Source: Siphonodentalium dalli (lineage: Eukaryota > Mollusca > Scaphopoda > Gadilida > Siphonodentaliidae). From it: a stretch of DNA of 64,000 nt. Where the stretch lies: contig CP136062.1 in NCBI GenBank assembly GCA_032622095.1, forward strand, positions 158,652,875 through 158,716,874, given 5' to 3'. The position numbers and the translations under genes were made by a program. Within the stretch, counting starts at the first letter, position 1; every line of letters starts with the position of its first letter. Below the pieces are notes generated by a model, which saw nothing but the letters and a program-made list of their open reading frames with translations, had not been told where the DNA came from and searched no databases. Positions 62,451 through 64,000 of this stretch are shown here, piece after piece.

Positions 62451-64000
62451 AATGAATCTCTTACTGAGACAATGGAATGATAATTTTATATAACTGGATG
62501 GTCTCCTGTATTAATGAATCTCTTACTGAGCCAGTGGAATGATAATTTTATATAACTGGATGGTCTCCTTGTAATGAATCTCTTACTGAGCCAGTGGAAT
62601 GATAATTTTATATAACTGGATGGTCTCCTTGTAATGAATCTCTTACTGAGCCAGTGGAATGATAATTTTATATAACTGGATGGTCTCCTGTATTAATGAA
62701 TCTCTTACTGAGACAATGGAATGATAATTTTATATAACTGGATGGTCTCCTGTATTAATGAATCTCTTACTAAGCCAATGGAATGATAATTTTATATAAC
62801 TGGATGGTCTCCTGTATTAATGAATCTCTTACTAAGACAATGGAATGATAATTTTATATAACTGGATGGTCTCCTTGTAATGAATCTCTTACTAAGACAG
62901 TGGAATGATAATTTTATATAACTGGATGGTCTCCTGTATTAATGAATCTCTTACTAAGACAATGGAATGATAATTTTATATAACTGGATGGTCTCCTGTA
63001 GTAATGAATCTCTTACTGAGCCAGTGGAATTATAATTTTATATAACTGGATGGTCTCCTTGTAATGAATCTCTTACTGAGCCAGTGGAATGATAATTTTA
63101 TATAACTGGATGGTCTCCTGTATTAATGAATCTCTTACTGAGCCAATGGAATGATAATTTTTTATAACTGGATGGTCTCCTGTAGTAATGAATCTCTTAC
63201 TGAGCCAGTGGAATGATAATTTTATATAACTGGATGGTCTCCTGTATTAATGAATCTCTTACTGAGCCAGTGGAATGATAATTTTATATAACTGGATGGT
63301 CTCCTGTATTAATGAATCTCTTACTGAGCCAGTGGAATGATAATTTTATATAACTGGATGGTCTCCTTGTAATGAATCTCTTACTGAGCCAGTGGAATGA
63401 TAATTTTATATAACTGGATGGTCTCCTGTATTAATGAATCTCTTACTGAGCCAATGGAATGATAATTTTATATAACTGGATGGTCTCCTTGTAATGAATC
63501 TCTTACTGAGCCAGTGGAATGATAATTTTATATAACTGAATGGTCTCCTGTATTAATGAATCTCTTACTGAGACAATGGAATGATAATTTTATATAACTG
63601 GATGGTCTCCTGTAGTAATGAATCTCTTACTGGCCCAGTGGAATGATAATTTTATATAACTGGATGGTCTCCTGCATTAATGAATCTCTTACTGAGCCAG
63701 TGGAATGATAATTTTATATAACTGGATGGTCTCCTGTATTAATGAATCTCTTACTGGGCCAGTGGAATGATAATTTTATATAACTGGATGGTCTCCTTGT
63801 AATGAATCTCTTACTGAGCCAATGGAATGATAATTTTATATAACTGGATGGTCTCCTGTATTAATGAATCTCTTACTGAGCCAGTGGAATGATAATTTTA
63901 TATAACTGGATGGTCTCCTTGTAATGAATCTCTTACTGAGCCAGTGGAATGATAATTTTATATATAGTGGATGGTCTCCTTGTAATGAATCTCTTACTGA
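62451..64000. repeat. 60/62-bp minisatellite, about 25 copies, continuing past the window
   Basis: The unit is 'aatgaatctcttactgagcc' plus 'agtggaatgataattttata' plus 'taactggatggtctcc', closed by either 'ttgt' (60 bp) or 'tgtatt/tgtagt' (62 bp). Copies differ at few positions (gagcc or agaca; agtgg or aatgg). The mix of two linker types and two centre types shows repeated local duplication. The right edge is not in the window. Confidence 0.95.

Noticed and set aside
62451-64000. Telomeric or subtelomeric repeat
   Set aside because: The units are 60/62 bp with no TTAGGG-type motif, so this is an ordinary minisatellite.

Overview
The window looks like repeat-dominated, non-genic DNA from a metazoan nuclear genome, probably a marine invertebrate and most likely a mollusc. 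That placement is an inference. It rests on interspersed modules of a style I associate with bivalve and gastropod genomes, such as 'gttatgtccctttttcgacttag' type tails split over tandem ~150-170 bp units, tandem 'aatccaagatggc' units and abundant palindromic MITEs. It also rests on the absence of any bacterial gene layout. I could not support a single protein-coding gene, rRNA or tRNA with confidence.

Layout. (1) Bases 1-31691 are one continuous AT-rich satellite of 30-bp monomers, about 1,056 copies, ending in a 100-N assembly gap (31692-31791). The first 21.3 kb contain no indel at all. The last 10.3 kb carry about twenty small indels. Longer blocks of 1.4-6.6 kb are duplicated inside the array, giving an irregular higher-order structure. 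Because 30 is a multiple of 3, one frame on each strand is open, and the minus strand shows a 4,416-codon open frame that I judge to be incidental. (2) 31792-39400 is a mosaic of one dispersed repeat (called element S here), interrupted by hAT-type elements with 8-bp target duplications. One copy of S has an internal 78-bp segment expanded about 14-fold. (3) 39400-48500 holds TTAA-flanked piggyBac-like MITEs, TA-flanked Tc1/mariner-like palindromic MITEs, a large tandem repeat (42.7-46.2 kb) into which several of these have inserted, and a 35-bp minisatellite. (4) 48853-51064 is a 2.2-kb non-autonomous hAT-like element that carries its own ~163-bp tandem array. (5) 51-57.4 kb is sparse sequence with more MITEs, including three different TTAA elements stacked end to end that share single TTAA junctions. 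(6) 57661-61466 is a ~75.5-bp minisatellite with 680/906-bp higher-order duplications. (7) 61751-62135 is an intact TTAA element with paired hairpins. (8) 62451-64000 is a 60/62-bp minisatellite that runs off the window.

No transposase gene is present, so all the mobile elements here are non-autonomous. The most interesting items are the large 30-bp satellite with its strict monomer length and conserved core, the stacked TTAA insertions, and a palindrome module shared by several TTAA MITE families.
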